Positions 32,190 to 45,244 of a stretch of DNA of 64,000 bases are shown here, piece after piece. The position numbers and the translations under genes were made by a program. The stretch covers positions 771,501 through 835,500 of the forward strand of contig BROG01000265.1 in NCBI GenBank assembly GCA_030159075.1, read 5' to 3'. Below the pieces are notes generated by a model that saw nothing but the letters and a program-made list of their open reading frames with translations, ran no database searches and was not told where the DNA came from. Every line of letters begins with the position of its first letter. Position 1 is the stretch's first letter. This DNA is from Atrina japonica (Eukaryota > Mollusca > Bivalvia > Pterioida > Pinnidae).

Positions 32190-33060
32190 GTTCGCTGGGA
32201 TATATCGCATTGACGTATGTATGAAAATTGTAATTATTAATTGACAAAATGTCGTCGATATATCTAAATGTGAAATTTAAGGACACCGCTAGCTTTTTCT
32301 TCTTTTGATTAGGCAGTGTCTGAATGAAGTATGAATGAAGGAACATGTCGGCCAATAAAGGAACACAATTGGTTCCTATAGGAATACCGACAATTTGTTG
32401 AAAGACAACGTTTCCGAACATTACAAATATATTGTCTATTAGAAATGTCAGCATGTCTTTATATCAACTTTAATGTATTTATGTGTAGAATCAGAGTGGT
32501 GTTTGTCAAAATAAGTATCCTGATAGCCAATCACTAGATATTCAAATTTTCAGGTACCACCTTTAGTGAAAAAACAGTTGTCTAAAATGCTGAAAAGTCT
32601 TTCTTTATTTTTTTATGTGGAATAGTTGTGTAAAGAGTTGAGAGAAGTCGTGTGTTTTGATACTGTGAATTTGAGAAAAATTGTGTGCCTTTAAATTTTC
32701 TAAAAAGTTGTTTAGAATTTCTAAGTATTCTACATCTGATTTACACTGCTTCAGGAATAAGCAACTGTACAATATTGCTGAAGTCTCTTCTTAATGCCTG
32801 ACAATATCTTGCTAAGGAGTAAAGATATAGATTTGGTAGAACATTTGCTGGATTCTGTTATGTACCTCTGCTTATACGGGGTTTTATGAAGTTTAGGTAT
32901 GCAATAAAAATATGGTAGCGCAAAATCAGTATCGGTTATAGATACATAAAAAGAGCGTAATACGGACACGTGATTTTGAAGGATCTCTTCCTTTGAAAGT
33001 CTTATAAAGTACAAAATTGTATGTATGTAGGTACTAATTGTTTTGTTCTACACAACGCAT
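32190..33060 (-). mobile_element. PLE subfamily 1 reverse transcriptase (copy I), best preserved core
   Basis: From 33014 down: SKEEILQNHVSVLRSFYV, FALPYFYCIPKLHKTPYKQR and YITESSKCSTKSISLLLSKI. A middle stretch is broken, then from 32454 come VVFQQIVGIPIGTNCVPLLA, DMFLHSYF and FRYIDDILSINNYNFHTYV, with YIDD intact. The copy ends abruptly at about 32190, just upstream of galactosyltransferase coding exon 1 in that gene's orientation. Confidence 0.88.
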
Positions 33061-33297
33061 TTGGTGGTAATATTTTAACAATTAATTTCATACAATTCTG
33101 AAATTACTCGTTTTTATTTCCTTTCTATCAATTAAAGTGAATGCATACTTTGCATTATCTCATTTTTATTTTTTCAATTGAATACACCAATATATGGTTA
33201 AGTATATATTTCAATTATGTATATATTCACATTTTCCTTTCACTCCTCATTTATGCCACACGTTTTGAATAGGTTAACTAAATAATGCTAATATAAA

Positions 33298-33495
33298 ATA
33301 TCAGGTACAAAAGTATTAATCTTCGGGGGTCCAGGATATATATACAAAACGTTTATATGTTGAACACGCTATGGCATATCGGATTATTTGCGAAAAATAA
33401 ACGTCATATGTAGGTGATTGTGTGATATTACTACTTAAATGTTGAAATTTACGATGGGAAATCAGAAATCGTCGCTTTATATATATAGTTCTTAA
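33298..33495 (-). mobile_element. PLE subfamily 1 end fragment (copy J), internally deleted
   Basis: A short frame reads HLSSNITQSPTYDVYFSQII and YKRFVYISWTPED: the C-terminal RT block is fused directly to the terminal GTATCTGAGA-type region, skipping about 300 bases of tail. Confidence 0.75.
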
Positions 33496-33534
33496 ATACA
33501 CAAATCACAATCGATACCAGTTAATTTCATAAAA

Positions 33535-33890
33535 ATTAGACAATGTTAACATTTTGACTAACCAAAGCCCCGGTTTGCCAAAATCGGCAACACAACAAAA
33601 ACAATTGAAATTGCAATCCCTTGATACCGAGAAATTCCAAATTTCATCAAAATCTGACAATGTGGAAATTTTGAACAATCAGAAGTCGCAGTTTGCTCTA
33701 TACAGTAACGATAACAAAATTGCAATCCCTTGATACCCATTATTTCCAATGTCATCAGAATCTGACAATGTTGAAATTTCGACCAATCAGAAGCTCGCTG
33801 TGGTACGCACGACTTTGGAATCCATATCATTGACATAGCAATGAATTAATACCCATACATTTTAAATTTCATCAAAATTGGACAATGTTG
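33535..33890 (+). repeat. Degenerate tandem repeat, about 110-bp unit, three copies
   Basis: TTGCAATCCCTTGATACC occurs at about 33610 and 33720 with a third diverged copy near 33838. ATTTCATCAAAATCTGACAA-type phrases occur at about 33640, 33755 and 33865. Confidence 0.65.
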
Positions 33891-34604
33891 AAAATGATTG
33901 TCGGAACTAAAATCCAGGGGCTCGTTTTTCAAAAAGTCTTAAGTCCGATTTCGTAACTGTCAAGGTAGTGACCAATTAGCGATGATTAGTCAATAAATTA
34001 CCAGGTCATTTGGGACATGAAATTTAATTCCGGGAGAGGCAATGCGTCCGAGAGAAAAAAGGAGCTAATATGATAAAACAAGAAAAAATCGGGAAAGCCT
34101 AACTACAGGTAGGCTAGGCCTTATGTCGGGCAAAATCGCCAGTAGGTCAATTGGAGAGTACAAGGCGGGTTTAAATCTGGTCAGGAAATGTTATACAGGA
34201 CGAGTCGAAGCATACAAAAGCAACATGAGTAGTAATTCTAAGGTATAGCTTGTAAGCTATTAAAGTGTAACTGCAGTTAGATGACTGGTGAGATAAAGTT
34301 GTCATCAGGTCATTTAAGGTTAAGGTAGGGGATCATTTCTGATCAGAATATTTGATACCGCGCGAGGCGCAAAACCCGATACCGATTTTTGTTTTTATTT
34401 TTTTTTTACATTAGCTACATCATGAATATTTAGATATACGGCAATAAAAGCAAACTATTCAAGCGATTATATATCAAAACTACTCAGGTTTTGCATTATC
34501 TTTATTACTTAAGTAAAAGAAAAATATATTACAAACGGATATAAAAGTGTCAGGTGATGAAAGACGAGGACAGTGTACTTTAAGCACGCAAATTTACCCA
34601 TTTA

Positions 34605-35330
34605 GCTCACCTGTGAGCTATTGCAATCGTCCAATGTTTGTCGTCGTCTGTTAACTTTTCCAAGAACAACTGTACAGATTTCAATAAAATTTGGCAGTCA
34701 GCCTGATCGTGGGAAGGGTTTCAAACGTATGAATGAAACGTAGCCAGGATTTGTAGGGCCCACATAATTGTACTTGGCACATCTTTAAAAATCTTCTCAT
34801 AAAAAATGATAAATGATTGTTTATATCTCTTCGATTTTAGGAATTACCTAAAGATCATTGTGTCAATTTTTGAAAGTCATAAAGCTCACAGGTACTTTTG
34901 AGACATTTTTCTCTTCTTCTGAAGTAATGGTTTGAATTTAAGAAAACCTGACAGTAACTAATGAAAAAGGGGCTAAGAAAAATGGGGTTCTAAACGGGTC
35001 ATAACTCGCTTCATCTTTAAAGATTTTCTCGTGCAACAATTATCGGATTTCTTTAAATTTGGTAGGCATTACTGCAAAGTCAGTATCTACAAGATTGGTA
35101 AAGAAAATAGAAACCTGTTTGTAAAAAGAGTGTTAAGCTGGCGCTTCAACTGACATAGGATACATCTTTAGTTTTATACAAATGGCTTTTATATCTTAGA
35201 AAGTTACTAGTATTAACTAAAGATTGTTTTAGATAGTTTCAAGGTCATATGGTCAAGGTCACAGGTATCTTCGTAAACAGGAAACAATAATTTTTATCAA
35301 CTATTACAGACATTTGACTTCTTCAGCATA
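34605..35330 (+). repeat. Interspersed repeat starting with a GCTCACCTGTGAGC palindrome
   Basis: It begins AGCTCACCTGTGAGCTATTG and GTCGTCGTCTGTTAACTTTT. The inverse of this start is the right end at 45395-45445, so the family has terminal inverted repeats. Internal phrases (AAGGTCACAGGTATCTTCGT) recur at 4420 and 6360. Probably a non-autonomous DNA transposon. Confidence 0.6.
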
Positions 35331-35504
35331 TTTGCATAATTGACTGCCTACAGGCCCCTTTGTCCTCTTGTTGAGGATATTGAGTTTAATAACGCTGACG
35401 AATTTTGCCAAATGCAAATCATGATTAAAGTTATTCTAAACCTTATTAATTATAAACTGAGCATCTCTGTATATCCAGAAGTCCACGCTTGCCTAAAATT
35501 CACT

Positions 35505-35550
35505 GCAGTGTATCCTGAAGATTAATACTTTGGTATCTGAAGTTTTTATT
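35505..35550 (+). mobile_element. Extreme 3' end of a PLE subfamily 1 copy
   Basis: TATCCTGAAGATTAATACTT followed by TGGTATCTGAAGTTTTTATT matches the last 45 bases of the other copies. Confidence 0.5.
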
Positions 35551-35879
35551 TTCATGACGTTTCAAACGTTTTACAGAATCAGTTGTAGTTGATTTTCCTT
35601 TAAAAGTTGAATAAAACGTTTTTCCTGTGCAACTTGTCCGAAAAGTCAGTAGAATCATCCGTATGATAATCAAAAGGTTACTAAGCCCTGTCATCTTATG
35701 TGAATCGGGCAATACCAAGTAAAGAACGATCTACAGTAAAAAAAAATGACGATTATCACATTTCTATTCCACGTTAGAATGCTGTTTGTACATGTAATTT
35801 ACAGCTAATCTCAAAGACCAATCGAGTTTTAAATGTATTTTTGAATGTTTGATGTAATAAAATCTAGTTAGTAAATTAA

Positions 35880-36170
35880 AAATTGATATTTAAAAAAATT
35901 ATTTACCGTATCACCCTATTCAAAGTCCCAAATGAAATTATTTCCACAACACCTTTCAAAATGACAGGTTGCTCATGATATTTTCTGTTACTCCTAAAAA
36001 TTACCGCATTAAAAATCTCTAAATCCATCCACAACTCTTAAGTAACGATTTTGCAAAATCTCTCAAATGTATCTATGCTTAACATGAAATTCACTTTGCA
36101 CAATATTGCATTTCTTTTTGCGTTATATTGATCAACCAGATATCATTCAAGCGTTACATCTTAAGGCCTC
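35880..36170 (+). repeat. Interspersed repeat of about 290 bases, member 2
   Basis: Colinear with 3110-3400 (same orientation). Confidence 0.7.
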
Positions 36171-36349
36171 AACCTTTTTTATCTTTACAACTGAATATAT
36201 TTTAAAACCTTTATCTTATTTTTAAATGTTTTAAAATACAAACTGAAAACGTCCTTCGACTTGAATATATCTTTCTGCATCTGGATTGATTTCTAAAAAG
36301 ATCATTCAGAAACAATATACTAGAGGATCCCTGGAGCCTGTATAGCTCA

Positions 36350-37100
36350 CCTGGATTATACTATTTAGTTTCAATTTGCAAAGCTACTTCAAATGTGTTT
36401 CCTATAGAATCCAGTGTTGAATTGCGTTATCCGTTGGAAGCCATCTAGGATTGGATGTGGATCTGCGGGACACCATTTCTAGAGAGGACCAACTAAAGAC
36501 TATTGTGCCTAAGTTTGATTCCAATTGGCCAAGTAGATTCTGAGGTTGAAAAAATCTTTGAATGCGTTTCCCCATTGGATTCAATGTTAAATCATGTTTT
36601 GCTCTGGCGGTCATGTTTTAGGTGGATATCGGAAATTTTTAGCAATCTTCTAACTAAAGGACCTTTCATCATTCCTGGAAAGTTTCGTTCAACTTGGTTC
36701 AGTAGTTTTAGAGATGATCAAATTATGATTTTTTCCAGTCATAAAATCTTAGTAAGGGCCTTCCATTTATCATTTCTGCAAATTTTTTTCAACTTGCTTC
36801 AGTAGTTTCAGAGAAGTTTATCAAGCGTATTCCCCAGTGTTAATCTATGGCATGTCCTGCAGAATGTAGTAAAGGCCAGTCCAGTCCTGAATTTCATGTG
36901 TTTTTGCAGCCCTGCGGATCGGAATAACATGAGCAATCTTAGTAAGGGCCTTCCATTTATCATTCCTGCAAATTTGTTTCAACTTGCTTCAGTAGTTTCA
37001 GAGAAGTTTATCAAGCGTATTCCCCAGAAGGTCCAACGTTAAACTATGTCCTTAATGGCGGTCACGTTTGTTGGCAGATAGGGAAACTTTGGGCAGAATT
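36350..37100 (+). repeat. Tandem repeat array, about 180-190-bp unit, with one recent duplication
   Basis: A block of about 90 bases at 36748-36838 (CTTAGTAAGGGCCTTCCATT through AAGCGTATTCCCCAG) is almost identical to 36938-37028. More diverged versions precede it (36400-36540, 36550-36740), with recurring GCGTTTCCCCATTGGATTCA and GCGGTCATGTTT phrases. No coding function. Confidence 0.75.
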
Positions 37101-37235
37101 AGTAAAGGACCTAGAACCGAAACTTTGGGTTTTTCCCATATATCAATCCTGTGAAAAAGTTTGGTATTAATTTAGTGTCCTGTGAGTTAGTCGGCGAGAT
37201 CTGGTGCGCAAGCGCGAGAAGCTCCTGAATTTCAA
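37100..37235 (+). repeat. Repeat shared with 61975-62130
   Basis: CGAAACTTTGGGTTTT and GTGCGCAAGCGCGAGAAGC recur in order at 62020-62120. Confidence 0.55.
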
Positions 37236-37284
37236 GGGTTTATCTGCAGCCCTGCTATATATAAAAATCTCATGTTATAAAAAT

Positions 37285-39235
37285 CAAACACTCAAGTATC
37301 GAAATCAATCAGAGGGATGTCCAGGACATAGATACAAATCCGTTTTTTCTTATGATGTTAAAATGGACAAACACGGACTTACCTCTGGAAACCAAGAGAC
37401 TAAATAGTGGGATCAGGCATACCTTTAGTGCCATGGAAGGAGTAAGCTGAATCCCCGAGTAGGACGTCGACGACGGTCACAGCAATTTATCCGCTTATGT
37501 TGTCGTGAGTCCACAGTCAAGTCCAAGTGAAACACGTGACGTGTCCTCTGTGGAGTGTATCTCTTCGTCACAATTGGTACAGTATTACGTGACTCGTATT
37601 GAACAACCGCCAACGAAAAGGCAACTCAACATTTCACATTTAGTGAAACAGAGTAGTACGCAAACAAGACTATTATACAGTTCTTTTCTTTTTTATTATA
37701 TAATACCAGTTAAAATTTGCGGAACGTTGACATTAAAACGCGATTACTATTTTCTATAATCCCTGTGTCAATAATTTGTCAGTGAGTAGTTTATCCTCTG
37801 TATATGAAAATTTTAGAATCGAATCTACCACCCTGTCATATGTTGTGCACGAAAATATCCCTGGCATATCGGATCACCTGTTTTGTGAAATAACCTGGAA
37901 ACTCCAATATTGCAGGTGAGTGAGGGATACCTTTACTACTTAAATGTGGAAAATTTACGATGACATTAAATGGAGTGGTGTAAGCCGAAATCGTGCCGCG
38001 TTTATCGTGATAGCTTGCCCTCAGGTTGCTAATTTCCCGTCTGTGTTGATATAATAATGTCCCACTTGTAAAATGTCTAAGTATGAAGAAAAAATGTCGC
38101 CATTGTACTTGATTCTGTTGTATCTATGATTTTGAGTGTTAATTTCTAGTATCGCTGATGATATATCGCATTGACACTCACTGATTTTTTGAGTTGGTTA
38201 TATGAAATGAAAATTGTCATTATTAATTGACAAAATCGTCGTCGATATATCTAAATGTCGGCTGGAAAAATTAAAGGACACCGCTAACTTTTTCTTCAGC
38301 AGTTTCTGAATGAAGTCTGCTTCGTATGAATAAAGGAATTCAAAAGGTCGGCCAATAAAGGAGCACAATTTGTTCCCATAGGAATGCCGACAGTTTGCAA
38401 TCATATGAAAGATACCACGTATTCTCCGAACACTTACAAATATATTGTCTATTAGTAAATTCGAGTTCAGCATGTTTTTAATATCAACGTATGAAGAAGT
38501 GTTCAGTAGAGAGAGATTATGTGTAGAATCAGAGTGGTGTTTGACGGAATAAGTATCCTGATAGCCAATCACGTGGAGATATTTAAACTTTTCTATTGGG
38601 GTACCATCCTTTAGTAAAAAATCTGCACCCCCCCCCGTGTTAATCGGTTTGTCTATGATTTGCTAACAAAAGCCTTTCAAGAACGAAGTTTGTTTTTAAT
38701 TTTTTTATGTGGAATGAAGTAGTGTAAAGAGTTTTGAGAACATCATAAGTACCTTTTGATACTGTGAATTCGGACCAGAAAAATTATTTGCTGCCTTCAA
38801 GTATGTTTCTAAAAGCTGTTTAGAATTTTTAAGTGAGCTTGACATGATGCTGGTGAATCAAAACACTTTGATGAACCAAATCTGATTTACTATGCCACCG
38901 CTTCTGGAATAAGCAACTGTACAGATATTTTTTGAAGTTTCTCCTTAACACAGCTGTCAGGAATATCTTGGTAAGGTGTAAAGAAAAGGTTTGGTAGAAC
39001 ATTTGCTGGATCAGGCGATGCTATGTATCTTTGCTTTATATGGGAATTTAAATGAAGTTTACTTTGGTGTTGGTGTTGTTGTATCCAGTATAAATGTGGT
39101 AGCTCGAAATCGGTCTCCGTTGTAAAAGGTATATCATGGAATGAGTGCAATTCGAATCTCGACACGTGATACGTTGAAGGATCTCGAACCTTTGAAAACG
39201 TCTCGTTAAATGAGCTACGTGTGTATTGGAGTATA
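37285..39235 (-). mobile_element. PLE subfamily 1 (copy K), nearly full 3' two thirds, riddled with short insertions
   Basis: From 39235 down to 37285 the copy runs colinearly through the RSPLSKDEI region, FELPHLYWIQQHQ, SDPANVLPNLFF, the IPMGTNCAPLLADLL region (reverse of 38340-38400), FSSRHLDISTTILSINNDNF (an insertion breaks YIDD) and the 3' tail. Relative to copies B, E and L it carries an extra 1-25 bases at dozens of points, for example 26 extra bases near 37676-37705. The pattern differs from the substitutions and deletions of its relatives. Confidence 0.85.
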
Positions 39236-39239
39236 TGCT

Positions 39240-42200
39240 TTAATAGAAGAGATGAAAGTTGGTTTTTAAGAAAGATATTGTTTTGAAGACGAAGCTATAA
39301 GACATTGAGTTTTAAAAAATGACAAAACTTTTCAATTTGACATCACAGCAATAACCTTAAAAGGGCCATGATATTAAGTTTTGGGCACACGCGAGACTTT
39401 AGTAATTTTTCATTTAAAATGAAGTGCAACACAGGACTTGGGTCATTTTTCATAACTCAATATTTTCAGCACATAAAGCCCAAAAAGAGAGAATTGTCGA
39501 ATTGGGTTTGAAAAGCATGTGCTAAAAAAAATTGCTTGCAAAGAACGTTTAAGAGCTTTACATCAATCCACAAGGAAAATTTCCCTTTGAAACAGTAGAA
39601 AAATATGATTTTTTAGTTCCGATAAAAAATAGCAAGCGTTCCCCTAACCCAAGCTAGCCTGCTGGGTCTGGAAGGAATACCGAGAGCTCAGGTACCGAAA
39701 GGAGGACAAGGTGTGTCAAACCTGGAATTGAAAGCCTTGTGCATATCCAGGTACCTGTTTAAAATCGAATAAACAGACAGAGAATTCATATTTTCAAGGG
39801 CATCTGTTTTAAAAAGATTGGGTTATTCGTTGGGATACATAGATATTTTGTTACTGGTCATATTAGCAATTAATAGTTTTAATCTAGCTATTACTTATAG
39901 TTTTAGAGGTAATGGCCAAAAACTTTTTTTTTTTTTAAATCACCAATAATCGACGTCCCATGGACATTTTCCTCCAAAACAGGAAGAGGAGATTTTTCAG
40001 AAATATTCAGGATACATAGATCTTGTGTTGATGATCATATTTGAAATTTGTACTTTTAATTTATATAACTAGCTCTTATTATAGGTTTGGGGGTAATAAT
40101 GTTCCCAAAACATAGTCACAGAAATGAAACATAATCGCTAAAATCAATGCTTATGTATTGTACATTTCAGAGGGGGCCATAACTAGCGGGGCATTAAACA
40201 AAATCAACTAAATATTAGATTCTTCCGTATAAGTTAAGAGTCTTGTCCTGCTCTAGTATCTACAAGGTGCTGATGAGCAGAAGGAGATCAAGATTTTTGT
40301 AACCAGTTAGTTTTGACGTATTTTGTATCATTTTAGAAAAAAATAGCGACAAAATCCGAAAATCATTAAAAATCAACATTTCAGGTGCCACAATTCAAAA
40401 TCGGGTCATCAGACTCTTCCGAAATTTCCATAGTAGAGAGTTTTTGTCCTACTGATCGTTGACCAATTTCATTAAACATCGTTAGTTTTTGCGTAACATT
40501 TGGCGTACATTTTAGCGTAAGTCAATTTATGCAAAAAGTTAGTAAACCCTATACTGCGTTTCATGAAACACTGTAAATCTTTGAGTACGTAAAATTCTTA
40601 CTAATAGTTCTACGAACTTGTCGCCCGTAGTTACGGTTACGGCACCTGAATCATGCACACAAGCTACTTTTGTTTTCATATCTATAAAAATTGACTATTT
40701 TGGAGAACAAGAAACACTCAAATTATTTAATTGTAGACTAAATTTAAAACAGCATTAGCTAAGTTACGAATATAAGTTCGGAAAGTGTGTAATGACCATG
40801 GAACGATTTTATACAATAAATAAATCACCCGACAAGATGATTTACTGTCGAAAACATATGCAGATGCAAAAAATCATACATATTTTTTGTGTTTACATGG
40901 AAACTGAAACAAGACATGGCGTCTGAATACTTTCCAATTATCTTCGAAGTCATGTCCATGAGATTTGCTGGTTAAGTGATGTTACAAGGAAAACTCGCAC
41001 CCAAGACGAATCGTACCAAGACAAAAACCTAACACGACTGAGTGACAAATCTTACCCAAAAATTATTAGAATAATTCTTTTGTACTTCCATATTTTGATA
41101 TCACATACGAGATTTCGTATGTCAAGATACTATTATTGATTTTTAAAACAATGAGGCCATACTATTGATGTCATTCCATAATTAAAATATGGAGGATGTG
41201 TGTGCAGCAGTTATATACAAATTAAAATGTCTTTGCACCACATTTAGTTATTTTATATTAAAGTAATATTTCGCTGGGGTTGTTCTTTTCAAATACTAAA
41301 TTTCCCAAAATCTAATTATAAGATTATTAATTATCGTATTAAGAGTGTACATTTGGACATATTTGACAATACACATAGATTATTATTTCGACTTGTATGG
41401 TACCACTATTTTCTTTCTGAAATATACATTTATCATTTAAATCGAGGTCATCTGTCGAACTGATTAAGTTTTATTGACTAAAACGGTCGTATAACTTTGG
41501 TGTTATAAATAATATTTAAACGTTTTAGCAATTCATCACCTATATCGATTTTATTTTGCCGAGAGTATTTTCGTGTACATTCGATAGGCCTGGGAATATT
41601 TGTTACCGCTGAATAATGACGTCACAGTAAGCACACAAAACCCGGTCCGGCGGGAGGCGTTTTTAACTTTGCAAACGCCCATCTCCATGAAATTTGTGTT
41701 AAGTGTAACAATATGAGGTAAGGGAGATAATACTTTATATAAAATTATATGAATGACGAAATTGGTGTACCTTGGATGATAAATGACTGCACATACATAT
41801 TTAGAAATACGGGCAGCTAAATTATAATTCAGTTACATAAAATAGTGTTGACAGTTACAAACTAGATCAGCAATTATAGCTGCAAGGTAAAAAGGGTCAA
41901 CATCTGTCATCACCATCCTTGGTAAACAAGTTTTGATTGTAATGTTAAATATATAATGCACTAAAAAGTATACTAATTTGATGGGATAAAAGGGTTACTT
42001 AAGGTTAGGTTTTGACAGATTTTGATAAAACAAGCGCCAGTATTCCTCCGATTGTATGTTGCACAAATGTATGGAGAAGCTTCTGGAACTTTGGTGTTTT
42101 GTGTTGTTGAATTTCCAAATCATATAAAAGCATCAAGGTTTCAAAAGTGAGAGAGACCGATTTGAGAGCGAAAGAGAGAACACCACTACTCTCTATATCA

Positions 42201-42410
42201 TTGTTACCAATGCTGCATCTCTGAATAAAACTATACGATCAACGACTGTGTTATTGATATCTGAGGGTTACATAAGTAAAGAATATCTAAAACGTTTTTC
42301 AACTCCAGTAAGATATACTTTTATTCAACCCAAAGATTAAAAGTTTAAAATTTAAGTTTGATATTCCTATTTTCGACGCTAGCTACACGCACAGTAGTGA
42401 CTTCGATCGA
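39240..42410. other. Long AT-rich interval without recognisable genes
   Basis: Only short frames. A repeat at 40500-40620 (CGTAACATTTGG, TTTCATGAAACA) resembles 45010-45180. I see no exon with a recognisable domain. Confidence 0.45.
40500..40620 (+). repeat. Interspersed repeat, pairs with 45010-45180
   Basis: GCAAAAAGTTAGTAAACC, GCGTTTCATGAAACA and GTTACG-rich phrases are shared in order with 45020-45178 (GCAAAAAGTTAGTTGATG, CGTTTCATGAAACA). Confidence 0.45.
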
Positions 42411-42414
42411 CAAC

Positions 42415-42720
42415 TCGGTTCACTCATATGGAGATGTCACCAAGTGCCGGTGAAGGGTTTCAAATTTTGGCCAATGCTCGGCACTTAGCAGTGAGGATTC
42501 TTTAACGTGCGATACCGACTGTGACAAGGGTGTCATGATGCCAATTTTGTATTTACGCCCACTCAGTTAATTCAAAATTGACAAAATGACTCGGGACCTC
42601 GGTTTTTACGGTCTCATCCAAACGACATGAGAAACCGGTCACCTCCGCTAACGCTCGAACCAGCGACCCTCAGGTTTCGAATTGAGCATTCTGCCGTGGA
42701 GCCACGACGGCTCTGTCGGC
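42415..42720 (-). mobile_element. SINE with type 1 body and a different tRNA-like head, minus strand
   Basis: The left part (CACTCATATGGAGATGTCAC, GTGCCGGTGAAGGGTTTCAA) is the type 1 body in reverse. On the minus strand the right end reads GTCGTGGCTCCACGGCAGAA with GGTTCGAGCG, a tRNA-like head unlike that of the other type 1 copies. About 50 extra bases occur in the middle (42520-42580). Confidence 0.65.
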
Positions 42721-42729
42721 ACCTCAGTG

Positions 42730-44230
42730 AGGATTATGCATATTGACACCTAGTGACATCAGTTCTATAAAACAGAATCCATGGGTCTAAATTATATTTT
42801 TTGGTATGATGAGTAACTTCGGCAATTGCTTTCAATTAATTTTATTATCGACACTATGATAACATGTATGTAAATTCTGATTTGTATAGAACATGTATAT
42901 GATAATCCGAATTTACATTTTTCCTAGTCTACTAAAATATGTGTGTGTGGGTTTGTTTCTATGTGTGTGTGGATTCTGCATTGTGTAGTTGGCTAGATGT
43001 ATATGAATTATTCGACTTTAGATTTTAATAGTCTACTAATACGTATGAGTATGTGTGTGTGTACTTATATTTTATCTTTGAATTACCAGGTAGAATGAAT
43101 GAGGATAAGGGTCTCACAAAACCTTCAATCTTGAATCTTCATTGGTACCGTTATGAACATTTTCAAAGTTTCTAATTATTATCAACACATGCCAAAACTG
43201 TTAAAATTTCAAAGTACCGACTCAACCACACTAAGCGCCGATTTTCATATTTCCGAAGCGCCGAAATGACTTGGTGCCTATTTGACATAGGTACGAGTTG
43301 ACCAGCAAAACTATCAAAAGACACCGAAATAATCGGATTATTTTAGCGTTTCATTTTGTTTTCCTCAAATAGATAAATAAAATTACTAAATTCGGGTAGA
43401 TTGGATTCACTTTAAACATGTTTTATCTCAGTAGGATGAAAACAAATGACTACGTATGTCTCTGAACTGTCCGATGTGAGGTCGGTATGGATATTGCCCA
43501 CAATACCAGGTGTTTTTTTGTTATACATTGTTATTTATTATTTTCAAATTCGTAAAACTTTTAAACAAGCCAATATGCACGTGTAATTAATGAGAACTTG
43601 ATATCTTTATATAAGGATATTTTATCAATTAAAGAAAAAATCACGCCCTAGCCGCCGCTAATACTGCTTTTTTAACATTGACAGTGGACACTGTAGCGGG
43701 AAATAACTTTCCGTATACTTTGAATCAGTTAATACGCATAGACCTACATGTACGATATTACATCGTGATTATATGCATAAATTACTAGTTAGTAAATAAA
43801 TCAATCAAAATTTTGAAAACGAAAAAACTAGTCAAGTTTGATATAACCCTAAAAACTTATGAAGTGCACATGAATTTTGCTCCTTTTTTATTCGGCCACC
43901 GTGTTCATTTCTTCAAATCAATTCAGTTTATTTATTTGACGAGACTGAATCAATATTCACGTTAATTATTTCAGAGTATTTTTGTGTCACTAAGTGGGTG
44001 AAACCTTGATGTCATAAAAGTATGAGATACTGAAAATAGGTCAAAATTCGATCTTGCCTTCGTTTTTCGCCGTTATGACTTTATTTGGCGGAATTTTCAA
44101 GCATGATGAAAATTCCCGCATGCTCAGGTTTCAACTAGAGTTATTTGACATAATAAAACACACCGTTGTTTGGTTTAACATAATGGCCCTAAATCTACCT
44201 ATAATAATATATTCTGACCAATTTTAATTT
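42730..44230. other. No gene recognised; short GT-rich duplication
   Basis: Two related blocks of about 100 bases (42880-42975 and 42985-43065) each end in TAGTCTACTAAAATATGTG-like and GTGTGTGT runs. Otherwise AT-rich DNA with no recognisable frame. Confidence 0.45.
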
Positions 44231-44234
44231 TAAT

Positions 44235-44465
44235 TTTGAATGGTGTTTTAAGCCAAACTCAACAATTCTAGTTACATGGTGAAGGCCAGTTTTTAATAGT
44301 GATGGATAGAGCCCGGTAACAGGGCACCCGGGGAGAAACCATTAGTCTTCCGCAAGTAAACTGGCAACCTTCATCACAAAATTCAGTTTGGTTCCTGCGC
44401 TGACCAGAAGTGAGAAATCCCATGGTTCAAAGCGCGATGCTCTTACAACTCGGTGACGGGGGTCT
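44235..44465 (-). mobile_element. Type 2 SINE, minus strand
   Basis: TTTTAAGCCAAACTCAACAA, AAGGCCAGTTTTTAATAG, GCACCCGGGGAGAAACCATT, CCGCAAGTAAACTGGCAACC and AAAGCGCGATGCTCTTACAA match the type 2 consensus inferred from the other copies. Confidence 0.75.
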
Positions 44466-45009
44466 ATATAATTACAGATACAGAATCATCAAGAGTGGTG
44501 GTCGAATTTTCAAACACGCACTTCGGTTGATCATTGGTATCTAGTGAACGGTAACATGACAGTGGACGATTTTAAAGGGGATATTCCAATTTATACCAAT
44601 ATTCGCTGCAGTAGCGCCCATTAAAGCCTGACTTCAAACATCACTTTAGAAAAAAAATATAAACAAAAAGAAATATATTAAAACACCGGTTACTCCTTTA
44701 ATCATTTTCTTTTGTTTGAGTTACCGACCTTAAGTTTTCACTTTTAAAACTTGTATAGATCTAAACTTATTTCGATTTATTTAATGGACACGGTTTTAGT
44801 TTCGATATCAAAACTTGTTTATAGCATTTGTTTCGATAGATCTATTAAACTTCTTGGACTTCTATTGATGTAAGTCAATCGCTTATTATTATTTATTTTT
44901 TTTGGTCAGAAAATATTTAATTAGTTAGGTATACCTTTTTGATTGATTTGACTGAACTCGTAGCATGATAAACCCATGTGTATTTTCCGAAATATCAGTC
45001 ATTTAGGCC

Positions 45010-45180
45010 TATTACTGATACGCAAAAAGTTAGTTGATGGGTAGAGCAACCTCAGAATTTCTTCTTAAAAACGAAATGTTATGACATTTGATGATAGTGT
45101 TACGCAAAAATGTACGCTTAGTAAAAAGTTACGCAAAACCTTAGTTACGTACGATATACGACGTTTCATGAAACAGGCCT
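45010..45180 (+). repeat. Interspersed repeat, pairs with 40500-40620
   Basis: Shares the GTTACGCAAAA and CGTTTCATGAAACA phrases with 40500-40620. Confidence 0.45.
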
Positions 45181-45244
45181 CATTTCTAGCTAATTAGTTT
45201 TGACACGTTTTATTTCGGTTTTGAGTTATTTCCCAAAAACTTGT

